A stretch of DNA of 64,000 nucleotides, from NCBI GenBank assembly GCA_013115135.1, contig JABANP010000226.1, forward strand, positions 16,742 through 80,741, written 5' to 3'. The DNA comes from Perkinsus olseni (taxonomy: Eukaryota > Perkinsozoa > Perkinsida > Perkinsidae). Made by a program: the position numbers and the translations under genes. A model generated the notes under the pieces. That model searched no databases. It saw only the letters and a list, made by a program, of their open reading frames with translations, and had not been told where the DNA came from. Each line of letters begins with the position of its first letter. Within the stretch, counting starts at the first letter, position 1. Shown here piece after piece: positions 11,423 through 22,394 of this stretch.

Positions 11423-11531
11423 TTCAAATGCACATTGCTATCTACTTAGAAGTAGGGACCTGCTTATCTGTGCTGAGACTTCCATGTGGCCCACTCCCAT
11501 CCGTCAGTGGCAGCGCTCCATGATCGAAGTA

Positions 11532-11603
11532 AGGGCGCGCCCGGATTTGAACCGAGGACCTGCTGATCTGCAGTCAGCCGCTCTACCACTGAGCTACACA
11601 CCC
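11532..11603 (-). tRNA. tRNA-Cys(GCA), unit 12
   Basis: Identical to the consensus tRNA-Cys of the array. Confidence 0.93.
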
Positions 11604-11709
11604 TACAGAATCACCGTAATATGGCCAAATTAGTTATTTATCATTCAAGGATATCCGACTGAAGAGAATATTTTGAATCGATCGAATGCCTTGCAACCTC
11701 ACTCAACAA

Positions 11710-11783
11710 TACCCTACCCGAGGATCGAACTCGGAATCTCCGACCTTAGGAGGGTGGCGCCTTATCCATTGGGCCAGCAGGGC
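11710..11783 (-). tRNA. tRNA-Arg(CCT), unit 13, with 1-nt insertion
   Basis: 74 nt: one extra base interrupts the 3' side of the anticodon stem. Anticodon CCT is present but the fold is weakened; possibly a pseudogene. Confidence 0.6.
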
Positions 11784-11893
11784 TTCAAACGTACATCGCT
11801 ATCTACTTAGAAATAGGGACCTGCTTATCTGTGCTGGAGACTTCCATGTGGCCCACTCCCATCCCTCAGTGGCAGCGCTCCGTGATCGAAGTA

Positions 11894-11965
11894 AGGGCGC
11901 GCCCGGATTTGAACCGAGGACCTGCTGATCTGCAGTCAGCCGCTCTACCACTGAGCTACACACCC
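11894..11965 (-). tRNA. tRNA-Cys(GCA), unit 13
   Basis: Identical to the consensus tRNA-Cys of the array. Confidence 0.93.
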
Positions 11966-12071
11966 TACAGAATCACCGTAATATAGCCAAATTAGTTATT
12001 TATCATTCAAGGATATCCGACTGGAGAGAATATTTCGAATCGATCGAATGCCTTGCAACCTCACTCAACAA

Positions 12072-12144
12072 TACCCTACCCGAGGATCGAACTCGGAATC
12101 TCCACCTTAGGAGGGTGGCGCCTTATCCATTGGGCCAGCAGGGC
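12072..12144 (-). tRNA. tRNA-Arg(CCT), unit 14
   Basis: Identical to the consensus tRNA-Arg of the array. Confidence 0.92.
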
Positions 12145-12252
12145 TTCAAACGCACATCGCTATCTACTTACAAGTAGGGACCTGCTTATCTGTGCTGGGT
12201 TTCCATGTGGCCCACTCCCATCCCTCAGTGGCAGCGCTCCATGATCGAAGTA

Positions 12253-12324
12253 AGGGCGCGCCCGGATTTGAACCGAGGACCTGCTGATCTGCAGTCAGCC
12301 GCTCTACCACTGAGCTACACACCC
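12253..12324 (-). tRNA. tRNA-Cys(GCA), unit 14
   Basis: Identical to the consensus tRNA-Cys of the array. Confidence 0.93.
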
Positions 12325-12527
12325 TACAGAATCACCGTAATATGGCCAAATTAGTTATTTATCATTCAAGGATATCCGACTGAAGAGAATATTTCGAATC
12401 GATCGAATGCCTTGCAACCACACTCAACCATCGCTATCTACTTCGAAATAGGGACCTGCTTATCTGTGCTGGGACTTCCATGTGGCCCACTCCCATCCCT
12501 CAGTGGCAGCGCTCCATGATCGAAGTA

Positions 12528-12599
12528 AGGGCGCGCCCGGATTTGAACCGAGGACCTGCTGATCTGTAGTCAGCCGCTCTACCACTGAGCTACACACCC
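12528..12599 (-). tRNA. tRNA-Cys with ACA anticodon, unit 15
   Basis: Same body as the other tRNA-Cys copies, but the anticodon loop is CTACAGA, so the anticodon is ACA rather than GCA. The unit has no tRNA-Arg. Confidence 0.75.
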
Positions 12600-12705
12600 T
12601 ACACAATCACCGTAATATAGCCAAATTAGTTATTTATCATTCAAGGATATCCGACTGAAGAGAATATTTCGAATCGATCGAATGCCTTGCAACCTCACTC
12701 AACAA

Positions 12706-12778
12706 TACCCTACCCGAGGATCGAACTCGGAATCTCCACCTTAGGAGAGTGGCGCCTTATCCTTTGGGCCAGCAGGGC
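12706..12778 (-). tRNA. tRNA-Arg(CCT), unit 16, degraded
   Basis: Anticodon present; two changes, one in the anticodon stem and one in the D-arm. It lies at the array edge and is probably decaying. Confidence 0.55.
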
Positions 12779-12887
12779 TTCAAACGCACATCGCCATCCA
12801 CTTCGGAATAGGGACCTGCTTATCTGTGCTGGAACTTCCATGTGGCCCACTCCCATCCCTCAGTGGCGGAGCGCCATGATCGAAGTA

Positions 12888-12959
12888 AGGGCGCGCCCGG
12901 ATTTATACCGAGGCCCTGCTAATCTGCAGTCAGCCGCCCTACCGCTGAGCTACACACAA
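12888..12959 (-). pseudogene. tRNA-Cys pseudogene, unit 16
   Basis: Last and most diverged copy: the 5' acceptor strand is lost (CACACAAA instead of CACACCC on the plus strand), the D-stem is altered and the T-arm is changed. Confidence 0.8.
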
Positions 12960-12983
12960 AACAGAAGAGCTGTAACGTAGCCC

Positions 12984-13343
12984 ATCCGTTTACTCAACAA
13001 CAAGCCAATAACCGATGCGCATTCCTCTGGCAGTGAATGATGTGACAGGGACCCCAAACGCTTGTCTCAACGTTGCGAACCTGCCTCATAGATCGCTCAC
13101 TGGCGGATTACTCTGGCGTACCTCAATAGGAGAGAGGACTTCAGAGGCTTCGAGTCTAGTGAAGCTGATGTGAGTGCTACAATCGTCCAGGAGCATTTTC
13201 ATGAGGTCAATTGGTTCTTTTTATCACTACCATTAACGCGGAAGCGAGAGTGCAACAGACAGTAAGCATCAAGTAGAGCATGCTATGGCGAATCTGGTAA
13301 ACCTTCCGCAATATTATCAAAGATTATTAACGCACGACAACAA
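12984..13343. other. Intergenic stretch between the tRNA array and the cyclase gene
   Basis: No coding frame, RNA or repeat seen. It should contain the 3' untranslated part of the minus-strand cyclase gene. Confidence 0.5.
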
Positions 13344-16300
13344 TCACGGAAGATCCCGCGCGCCACTCCACCCCTCCGGCGCCTTCCTTATCATACCGGT
13401 CCATGTGCCTGAAAGTGCCATAGCGCGCATTCTTTGTGTGTTCGATTCGGCTTACCTCTTCAAGGACGCACTGGGGCCGTCCACATATCCTTCAGAGGCG
13501 AGAAGTTTCTCACTCACGCTAAGCATCGAGTATGCAATCTCCCACTCGCCGGCTTCATAGTTCCTGAATAGACGAGAGTCGCCGAGGAGGCCCACTGATG
13601 AGCCCTACCGGAAGCCCGTATCGAATTTATCGAAGAACTCTTTAGTGAAAACTTTCCGCATTTCAATAAGGTCCTCGTCGTGGTCGAACAAGTCAGCAAC
13701 TCGGTATGTCGAGGCCAGCTTGTTAGCCTTGCGCGCAGCTCGCTCCTGCCGAGCCCGGGCCCTAGAAAGGTGTCCGAATCGTAAAATCGCTGATTTTAAA
13801 TCAGCCGCGACTCGAACCTCACCGTTGAGCACTGGGCCCTCCGCGTCGGTCGGCGTTTGACTTCCGAGCTGAGGACAAGATCATGTGCCGATGCCGAACG
13901 CAATATCCTCTCTTACGTGTGCTCTCAACTATCGCGAGATCCTCGTAGACAATGTCGACGGTATAGAGGCCCATCTTAGCGCCGTTGATCATGACCCGGT
14001 CTATGATGCGGCAATGCCTGACGAGGGTGATGACGTGCTGACTGCGACTGTTGTGTTACTTGCGCATGTCCTCGTTGCAGGATTCGACCATCGGACCCGA
14101 TAGGAGCATGCAGACCTGAAAGACGGCTCAGTCGTTTGAGTAGAAGACGTCACATCCTCTCGTTCGTGCGATCAACATACTGGAGAGTAAAGCTCGGCTT
14201 CTACAGGTGCAAAAACGGTATAGCGGTAGAAAGCGAGAAGACAGGTTCTAAGTATGAGACACGTCCCTATGCCTGGGTTCGAACTGAGCACCTATCGCTT
14301 AACGGTCAGCCGCTTATCCAGCTAGACTGAAAAGACTGTTTAGCCGCAAAAGAACTTACCCCATATTCTTTAGTAGCGCCTTCGAGCGAACCTGCTAAGT
14401 TCACGTTGGGCGACAGATAGCTGGCGTCGATCTTGAACTCTGAGCCGATGGCTCCTTCAATTGCCCAACCACAATGCATCCCAAATCCCATCCGGACCCT
14501 GAAGACCGATTATAGATAAGATGTTAATAAGAAACTAAATTGACTTTAATGATAGAAGACGTCATCAGATTGTCTGATACCATCACATACGATTTCCCTA
14601 CTAGCGGCTTCCTTGGCTACGCCATCGCTAATTATGAGCCCACCTGTAGTTCTCAAGGCGCGCCTGCAGGCTAGGATGCTTTCTGTACTCGTACAGCACA
14701 GGACTCTTGTTAACTGCCGCGACGACCTGAGGAGGGAGCAGAGTCGTGCAAGGAAATGAATCCATTCGCACGAGACAATACCAAATCTTTCTGAAATTTG
14801 CCTGTTACCCGTTCCCATGAGAGCTCGGAGGTGCTCTCTTCCCTACCTTAACGAAGGACATAATAGCCATATCGCACATCTTCTTCCGCTGCTCGGGGTT
14901 GTCCTCGGGTAAACGCCAGACGAGCTGCAAGAGCGCCTCCACAGCTCAGAAGAGGGAACTGCTGCGAATTACCAGGAAAGCGTCTCCGATGTTCTTGTTA
15001 GCCGCTCCATGGAATTCATCGACAATCCCGTGGACAATCTGGCCGATCTAAGGTCGAAGCATGCTCTACTCGGAATGCCGCATCGATCAGCATCTTACTT
15101 GGTTAACAAACACCATCACCTTGTCATTCAGAACTTCAGTCGCGTCCGTGAAGTTACGTATGTCGCAGAAGCCGAAGACTGCCTCGACCTTACGCCCCGG
15201 TATCATAGCGTTCACGCCCCGCCGAACGCTCGGCACCCTGTAAGAATAACAATCGATCGCCCGCATCAACTGGCCATCATTCTCCTTTCTTTCTTCAACA
15301 GTGTAAGAAAAATCCGCACAGATTACCCTCATTAGGGACTGCTGCCGCCGAGAACATGATCAACAGTTTTTTCCGAATCAAGGAATCGTGATCGTCGAAA
15401 AAATCGATGAAGATAATACGCTCTGTACCTGCATATTTTTGCCGATGATTTCCGCGCCCGCCTCGCCGAAACCCAGGGCGAGAAGGCTGCCAATCTTGAT
15501 GATGGTCTTCTCGAGCATGACAGTCTCGAGTGGCCTACAGGGAAGCAAAACTGCGATGCACCAACTCAGCTCCTGCTGCTCACTCGTGGCCGCCAACAGT
15601 TAATTGCGTCCTCTGGAACTGATAGAAAAACCAGAAAATTGCATTCCGAACGACGCGGCCTGTCCCTCACTGTGATGATATCCCAAAGTTTCGATAGACC
15701 AGTCCTCGCCTGCCGAGCCGCTTCCTTCGCTCGGGCTGTCTCTTCTCTCCTGAACTCCTCGTCACCTAACCCACAGGACGTTCAGCGACAAAGCCCACCC
15801 AGAGGTCTTACCCAGCATGGTAGCCATCAGAGGGTTGTCTCTGATTCGCGTCAACTTGACCATCATGCGCTCGATCGGACCCAAGACGAGCACCTAGAAA
15901 ACGACACACCAGCAATTCGAGTGGCCGGTTGTACATGATACGACGGGTGAAAGCTTAGTAACACCTCCTAGCAACGTCATGATGCTTTTTATGAATACTA
16001 TTTTAATTGTAATGCGCTGACGACCTCAAGGTTTTCAGGTCCTCAAGGGCCATCACACGCGCCAAGACCGTGCGCCGGAGATCTCACAATCGGCGATAGA
16101 GTTCGCCTCATAATAACGAGCTAGGGACCAGGCTATTACGCTACAGTATACTACCGAACCATATCAAGACGGTCGGTGCTAAGCAAGCCAGCAGATTCGT
16201 GGATATTCTGAGCAGCTCACGTTAGCATCTCTCGCGAAGAACAGAGCGCCAACGCCAAGGACGAGGCATATGAATAAAGTCTGGCACATGTTCAGGACCG

Positions 16301-18853
16301 CCGCCCAATACGCCTTCAGTCGATCGTCCATAACCAACTGAAAGGGAGGACATACTGAGGCGGTGCAGAGCTACAGGAGTTACGATAAAGTAGGTATTGA
16401 AGTTGTCAGGATCTGTCTCCTTGCGGAGTAGCGGCAGAACTGCAGTGCGCTCGTTGAAGCGAAGATCACTTGGGCAGTCTATGTCCGACACTAGGGATGT
16501 TCCTCGCACCTGACATGAGATTACTATTCTGATGGGAAAACAGGAAAATCACTAGTCGGGTAACTGTCATCCAACGACTCGACCCGTGCAGTTCGAAATG
16601 GGAGAATTTGGGATGCGACCGAAAGATAGTGGGTATTGATGAAATAGTCGGAGCAAGCATCAGGTATACCGACCAAGGACGGGCTAGACGCCACTGGCTG
16701 CGGTGACGAATTTCACCCCATCATGCATTCAAGAAATTCCTGTTCAGTCTTTTTTTGCGAACTTCTCGTTTCTCTCGCTTTCAATGTTGTCCATATCGAA
16801 AATGTCACTTCCCCATCATGGCGAGCATGTAGAATCTGGTTCTCTTAATAATGTTATGAAACTCTCACCCCGTCCGGGACCGCCGGGTCGCCTGCACAAG
16901 AGGTCCACGGTTTGATGATTCGCTCCACGGCCAAGTCGCCCAAGTCGCCCGAGTACACCAAAAAGTCATCACCATTAAAGGTGTCATCAAACCTGCGAAA
17001 AGAACAACATATCAATCGAGCGTGGGCGGCGGCGATCGGGCCCACTCCAGACGAATGTCGCGCGCCGTAATATTATCAAGGTGAGGGATGCGTCCAGCAG
17101 GGGTCGGTTCCTTCAGTATAGTATCTGCCATGAAGAAGACTCTGCCATCTTACATCGAGTCTTTACACTCACCCAATCCATGCCAGGTGGCTCACGTAAG
17201 AAGACACGCACACAGTGTTGCCGCCCGGACCTGACGAGGCAGGTCTAAGCTGAGCGCTCGAGGCGTTTTGTCACGTACATTCCGTTTCTCGAGACTCCCA
17301 ATTGTGCGCATAGAGGAAATGGAAGAGTTTGTTGGTGTATCTGAAGGGATGCGGAGGTGGGAGGAGGGGTGATGATGAAGCTGAAGGGTCCTTTACAGTG
17401 AGCGTCGGGCAAGGGTCTCCACGCTTTGCTGTCCGCTGGCGAGACACTCCTGGACGTATCTGCGTGGACGAAGGGAGGTGGTAGGATTACTGACGATGTG
17501 GTTGAAAAGATCTAGGAATTTCAGAAAACTAATAGCAGAAAAAATTCTGATTACTGAGAATCAATTTATCGAGCAGCTCCATTAGCATTCCCACAAAATA
17601 AAACATTCTGATTACGAAATAGTAAGTTAGGGAGGAGAGTGATGAGTGAAACCATCCATCAGGACCACCTCAGTGTCTCGAACCTGGGACTCTTCGAAGT
17701 GAAACATACATCGGCTCTACTACGCTAAACTGCCCACGATAAATACGCTACGCACAGGCCAAGTACTGTGAGACCTACTCTATATAAGAAGTGTACATCG
17801 AGTCCACGCCGTACTGTGCCGACTGAGGGACGATGTCCGAGATGGTGAAGACCGGAATCATGAAGAGCATGAGGAGTATCAGTATCTGACAACAGTCGAA
17901 AGTCAAACAAGTATAGCCAAACAACGATTCGACAGTCGAAACTCCGGAAGGCGAGTAAGTGATGGTAGCACTATCTGATGATAAAACAGGGAAAATAACT
18001 ATCTCTTAGGAGACAACGAAGAGGTCGCATAAGAGAGCAAAGGGGGCTCCGTACGATGAGCTTCTGAGTTGTCCTCTCGCTCAGCTTCTTGCCAACTCTC
18101 GATTCCGGCTCGACACTCTCCATATCTAGACCTTCAGCCGGATCAAAGTCCTCTAAGAAATCCTCGGATATCTAAGGTCGACCCGTGCACTTCGTAAGAT
18201 TCTTCAAGCTGCGTTCACATCTGATTGGCTGTCCGAGTCGAAACCCTCTTCGCCTTCCTCCTCCTCGCCGCTCTCATCGTCATCCAGAGGAGCGGTAGCA
18301 CTTCGAGCCAGTCTCTGCGCTTCTTTGTGTCTAGCCTCTCTCTGTTGAGCATCGAGGAACGCCTTGTACCTGTCGACAGGTCGGACTCCTCACGCTCCTC
18401 CAACTGATGGCTGATGGTACATCTTGGCGATACGGATGAGTCGAATTAGGCGGATTATTCGGACAACTCGGCCGGCCTTGGTCCCAGCACGTGACATTCG
18501 ACCGGCTCTGGCGACATCGCCTGAACCAGACAACGAGTCGTTGCGATTTCTGACGATAGTATCTTGAGCACGCACGCGGTTTTGAAACTCAGGAGTGAGA
18601 TTCTCGCTAAAACTGTGTACGTTAGGTTGACTATGGATGAGGATGAATGAACAAGTCTATGACACATCCTGTTGCCGCAAGAGAGATCACAAATACTGGC
18701 AAATCACGAGTGCTCAAATGGCCGAACGACCCGCCAAGATTTGAATGAATAGAGTGCTTTCGGGCTTCCCTAATCTCATCGCCGCCCTACCCTGTCCTGC
18801 AGCCCCAGAGCCGTCCCCGAAGAGATCCTCCGCCACGTAGGTGAGCTGAGCGC

Positions 18854-18901
<48 letters not shown>

Positions 18902-19967
18902 CAAATCACGAAGAGATTGACGAGCATCGAACTCACATCCAGGATGAGAGATGCCGAGGAGAGGACGTCCAATAGGAAGAAGAAGCCTCCGAAATACTCC
19001 GGCTTCCCGAAGGACTGGAATACTATCTCGAGGGCGAAGACGACCAGACAGATGATCGTTATTGTGTTGAAGGCCCTGAGAGTGACAGTGATGTTGCTGT
19101 TCTTCACGCTCGACGCAGCGCATGGACAGGAGAATAACAATTTTCTGATTGTTGTTGCTGGCTTCATGAACCCATTTGACTGTTTGTTATAGGCAGGGTT
19201 GACTGGAATTTATTTTGCCGGCAGTGACTTCTACATCGACATTCTTATAGTCCATGGACCGACCTAAGATACGCCTACGGATCCTCAATCCGAGACAACG
19301 ATTATTCTATGTAGTTCGCAGGGGAGTTCCATAACGTGGATATCACGTGCATAGAGAAAACGTCGAGCAGGACAAGATGTCGTGACGGAGTCGAAAAGAC
19401 AGCGCTGAACGTCCGATGCCATTTTCTCCGCTTGCGGCTCGAAAAGCCAAAGGGACTTCAAGAGAATTCAGAGCCTGCCGACTACGAGAAAACCGAAGCT
19501 GCAGTATACATCACGATTTTAACCCACAGTCTGGTACGACAGATAGTCACTTACGAGTCAGCACTCGGGTCGAAGCAGGCCATTCGAATGTCGTCTCCGA
19601 AGAGAGCGTACAACGTGAGAATAGTGGTAGTAGCGGAGAACCTGTGCAAAGTCTTACGCGGGGCTGAGCTCGAGGAGAAGGTGGACTTACCAGACTTTAT
19701 CGATTATGATACTACAAAACTTAATCCATTTACCGTAGAAGTGGGAGAAGAGGCCTCCCGGCAGTCTGTGTCTGAAGCCATCAGAGACACTACCAGGGCC
19801 CGCGGAAATCAGCCGGGCAAAAGGGCGAGCAAGTGTCCCGAGAGGCGGGGCTCCGATCGAGGGTGGAGCGTCAAGGTCTCAAAACAGAGCGTGGCTGCTC
19901 ACCCAATTCCTTCAAGGTTCCCCGTACGACTGGGTTGGGATTGGAATTTCTCCACCGAGGTGTTCAT
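13344..19967 (-). CDS. Voltage-sensor ion channel fused to adenylyl cyclase (alveolate type)
   Basis: At least 15 exons, 50-nt-class introns. Exons 19903-19967, 19691-19789, 19555-19641, 18937-19075, 18791-18845, 18421-18520 and one starting at 18369 join in phase from a proposed ATG at 19967. N-terminal helices include ILTLYALFGDDIR and FNTITIICLVVFALEI. The S4 sensor reads GRVVRIIRLIRLIRIAKM. VGKKLSERTTQKLI, a further membrane exon near 17760-17895 and one near 16240-16330 follow. The C-terminal class III cyclase has LALGFGEAGAEIIGKNM, FGFCDIRNFTDATEVL (first metal Asp), HGAANKNIGDAFLV (second metal Asp), FGMHCGWAIEGAIGSEFKI (adenine-contacting Lys) and YLSPNVNLAGSLEGA. Order matches Plasmodium AC-alpha and ciliate channel-cyclases, which make cAMP at membranes. 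The Arg usual after NLA is Ser here. The final exon frame, and so the stop, is slightly uncertain. No pore filter was identified. Confidence 0.88.
14263..14335 (-). repeat. tRNA-like relic (Asn-like) in a cyclase intron
   Basis: On the minus strand: a D-arm-like segment, a loop with GTT, and AGTTCGAACCC as B-box. The anticodon and T-stems have two or more mismatches each, so a functional tRNA is unlikely. Confidence 0.4.
17662..17735 (-). repeat. tRNA-like relic in a cyclase intron
   Basis: Minus strand has an A-box-like TAGCGTAGTAGAGC and a B-box AGGTTCGAGAC about 35 nt apart, but the stems do not pair well. Probably a tRNA-derived repeat fragment. Confidence 0.35.
18854..18901 (+). repeat. 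(GAT)16 microsatellite
   Basis: Sixteen perfect GAT triplets between two channel exons of the cyclase gene, just upstream of the acceptor for exon 18791-18845. Likely length-variable. Confidence 0.97.
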
Positions 19968-20580
19968 GTGAGAAAGCGACTACTGCACGGAAGGCCCTGC
20001 TCGGTGTATAGAGTCATTATGGGCCGCTGGTGATGGACGTCCGCCATCCCGTACGGCTTGACATCCCGCACAGGTTCTATCCCACCTATCGTGACCGCAC
20101 AACACGTTGCGTATCGATAAAAACATCATTCTATTTACAATCCAACATGCAAACAGCCAATCGCAGAAGGTTCCCGGAGCCTCCGGAAAAGTTTCCCGCC
20201 CCACAAGGTGATTATTCTGACACCCGTCTTCGTCCTCGAACTCAGGATGCAACCTTCAAATTTTTCTCCTTCTTTACGCAGCTTTCCTTCCGGCCTCGCC
20301 AAGCCCAGTGGAGCCTCATAAAACCGCTACCGGGTACATAGAATGGCAAGACACCAAAAACAGTACATCTAGGGGGAATATTATATTATACAGGGGACAA
20401 AGGTATCCAGGAGTCAAGCCAGTGCGAGATGAAATAGCTCGGGCTCACATGGAGTCGTCTAAGATACTCATACGCAAACTGGTGCGCGCCGTTCGGATTC
20501 CTTATGACTGCTCGCCGTTCACGGACCTCGACCTCCACACCTTCTGACCCTCGGCCGTCGATCGACCCAGGGTAATAGTC

Positions 20581-20853
20581 TCAGCACGGGCTCGCAACGT
20601 GGAAGACGACGAACTGCGACGCCTGGTCCTGCACGCGGTAAGTGCATTCAACTTCCGAGCCGTCGTTCGTCACCATCACAATCGTATTGTTATCGTGGAT
20701 AGCGAACGAATGGACTCTATCGGAGGGGTCGGCCGCGTAGAAGTTGCCAAGTGCCTTCCGGTTGGCCCTGGCATCAGTATTAAGGCTCTTGGGGGCAGCA
20801 GACAAGACGACTGTAAAGATGAGAAAGAGGGGGAGGTAAGAGGCGAGGAGCAT
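20581..20853 (-). CDS. Small secreted protein, shortened paralogue of the 21.4-kb gene
   Basis: Ninety residues from an ATG at 20853. The first ~20 residues (MLLASYLPLFLIFTVVLSAA) are a clear signal peptide. The mature part shares spacing and motifs with the neighbour at 21369-21893: ADPSDRVHSF against LSPDDILHDF, TNDGSEVECTY against TTNGAVVPCVC, and FHVASPC against FNVTGPC. It stops right after this last PC, where the neighbour continues for about 70 residues. It could be a truncated duplicate or continue in an unseen exon. No family recognised. Confidence 0.6.
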   Translation of the reverse strand: MLLASYLPLFLIFTVVLSAAPKSLNTDARANRKALGNFYAADPSDRVHSFAIHDNNTIVMVTNDGSEVECTYRVQDQASQFVVFHVASPC

Positions 20854-20989
20854 AACGGGCCGATTGAAAGAAAAGTGGGCTGCTAAGGAAATCCACTGGA
20901 AGAGATGAGCAGGTAAATAACCCGCCACAGATGAGATCCCGTTGGGCCAGTAGAGGCGTTATTTTCATTTATTCCGATCATCGTGGGAT

Positions 20990-21368
20990 AACAATCGACT
21001 AGTGAAGCTGGACGTCGGCATATTTTCCCATCTGAATAAGAAAAATACAGATAAAAAATAGTATACAGACGAGAGGATATTGTGTAATAATACCGGCATT
21101 ACTTAATAAAAGGTGACCATGCATGATGATATTGATAAATACAAGAAAGGTGATCACAGCTCACCAGCATGTCTTCGGAGACTAGAGAAGCCGAAAACGT
21201 AAACCGAGCACACTACTAGTGTGACATTAGCCTAACAGGAGGTACTCTCCTGCTCGGCTTGTTCGATGTCTAACCCGCGGAGGTTCAACCCCAGCAGAAC
21301 GCAATAGCATCACTATTCTCAACAACAGCAATACCACAACATGCGTACATCTATTACAATGCACTCTC
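20990..21368. other. Intergenic stretch between the two secreted-protein genes
   Basis: AT-rich in part; no coding frame or repeat recognised. Confidence 0.4.
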
Positions 21369-21893
21369 TTACTCAGGCTGCAACTTTAACCTCAAGAATT
21401 TCCCGGGGTTGAACTCCGGCCAGTTCGAGCGATCAACAGGCGGCTTGAAGTAGTTAGTCGGACAGTCATGAGCAAGCCACACAGTGTAGTTGAACTTGAA
21501 CCTGGGAGCTTCTATGGAATTCATCAGAGTCGCGTCCTTATCTTTCACTTGCAAATACATGCTTGAAGGTCGCTCGCCGTCCTCGAGACGCGGGAACAGA
21601 CCACAGCAGGGCCCTGTGACGTTGAAGAAGACAGACTTCATTTCTTTCATCGCAGTCGTCGTCTCATTTGCGGGTATCTTCTTGCACACACAGGGCACCA
21701 CGGCGCCGTTGGTGGTGGTGACGGTCATGTCGTGAACATAGTTGTGACCGCGCTTGGCCATGCAAAAATCATGTAGGATGTCGTCGGGGCTAAGGGCCAA
21801 GAATCTGGTAAGACCGGTCTTCTCAGTGATGACGCTCGTGGCTGCAACGGACGCAACGAGGCTGCTCACGGGGAGGCTCAGGGAGAGGTGCAT
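21369..21893 (-). CDS. Secreted Cys-containing protein of unknown family
   Basis: 174 residues from an ATG at 21893 followed by a hydrophobic leader (MHLSLSLPVSSLVASVAATS) typical of a signal peptide. The mature protein has several cysteines (HDFCMAKRG, VVPCVCKK, TGPCCGLF, HDCPTNYF) and three N-glycosylation sequons (NET, NVT, NYT). The same frame is open upstream, but those 36 residues would bury the leader. It is a tandem paralogue of the shorter gene just downstream on the same strand. Likely exported or surface protein; function unknown. Confidence 0.7.
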   Translation of the reverse strand: MHLSLSLPVSSLVASVAATSVITEKTGLTRFLALSPDDILHDFCMAKRGHNYVHDMTVTTTNGAVVPCVCKKIPANETTTAMKEMKSVFFNVTGPCCGLFPRLEDGERPSSMYLQVKDKDATLMNSIEAPRFKFNYTVWLAHDCPTNYFKPPVDRSNWPEFNPGKFLRLKLQPE

Positions 21894-22394
21894 GGGGGCG
21901 AGTCGGTGGTGGAATACACTGAGGATGAGGAGAGACCAACTACAGTAGTTGTGAACGTAACCCACGAGACTTGCCGAAGCGAATTGAAGGTCAACTTGCA
22001 CAGTGTGATGGACGTGAGTGCGACAGAGCCAACCGTGTCACCACTACTAGTGGTATGGAGGTAGACTGAAGCACGGCGTCTAGGCTTGCGCAAGTTCAGA
22101 GAGGTCAGCCAGAGAGGGGGCGCTCCCTTTTGAAAGGTAGTCATCCCCAAGTCCTAATCTGACAAGGGATGGTAGTGGCGACGGCAGCGTGAGAGGTGTG
22201 GGCCTCTGTCAGTAGCCGGCAACCCTGGCGTACGTCTCTCACGCAAGTTCTATCCAGCCCCTAGTACCTGGACAAGCTCAAGCGCGGCGGAAAATCAATT
22301 TAGAGAGCGGCCCTCGAGCCCATCTTGCGCACTTACATTTCCTCAACGTCTATTCTTATACTTGCTGCGCGCCTCCTCCTCCATCTCGTTGACC

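Larger units (their letters stand above)
7441..12983 (-). repeat. Tandem array of 16 units, ~360 bp each, carrying tRNA-Cys and tRNA-Arg
   Basis: Sixteen units repeat with a period of 359-362 bp. Each full unit, read on the minus strand, has tRNA-Cys(GCA), a spacer of about 110 bp, tRNA-Arg(CCT) and a spacer of about 107 bp. Spacers are nearly as well conserved as the tRNAs, so units are recently homogenised. Units 8 (about 9960) and 15 (about 12410) lack tRNA-Arg by the same kind of internal deletion. Units at the 3' coordinate edge are the most degraded. All open frames across the array are translations of the repeat, not proteins. Confidence 0.95.

Noticed and set aside
7456..12980. Repeated 97-100-residue ORFs starting MQPHSTIPYPRIE
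   Set aside because: They are translations of the tRNA-Arg/tRNA-Cys repeat units, not proteins.
13770..13840. Hairpin with loop TTTTAAA, like a suppressor tRNA with anticodon TTA
   Set aside because: The only T-arm-like box lies on the opposite strand and in the wrong order, so no cloverleaf forms. It sits in a cyclase intron.
19336..19971. 211-residue plus-strand ORF
   Set aside because: It is antisense to phased exons of the channel-cyclase gene (N-terminal exons at 19555-19967), has odd composition and no domain.
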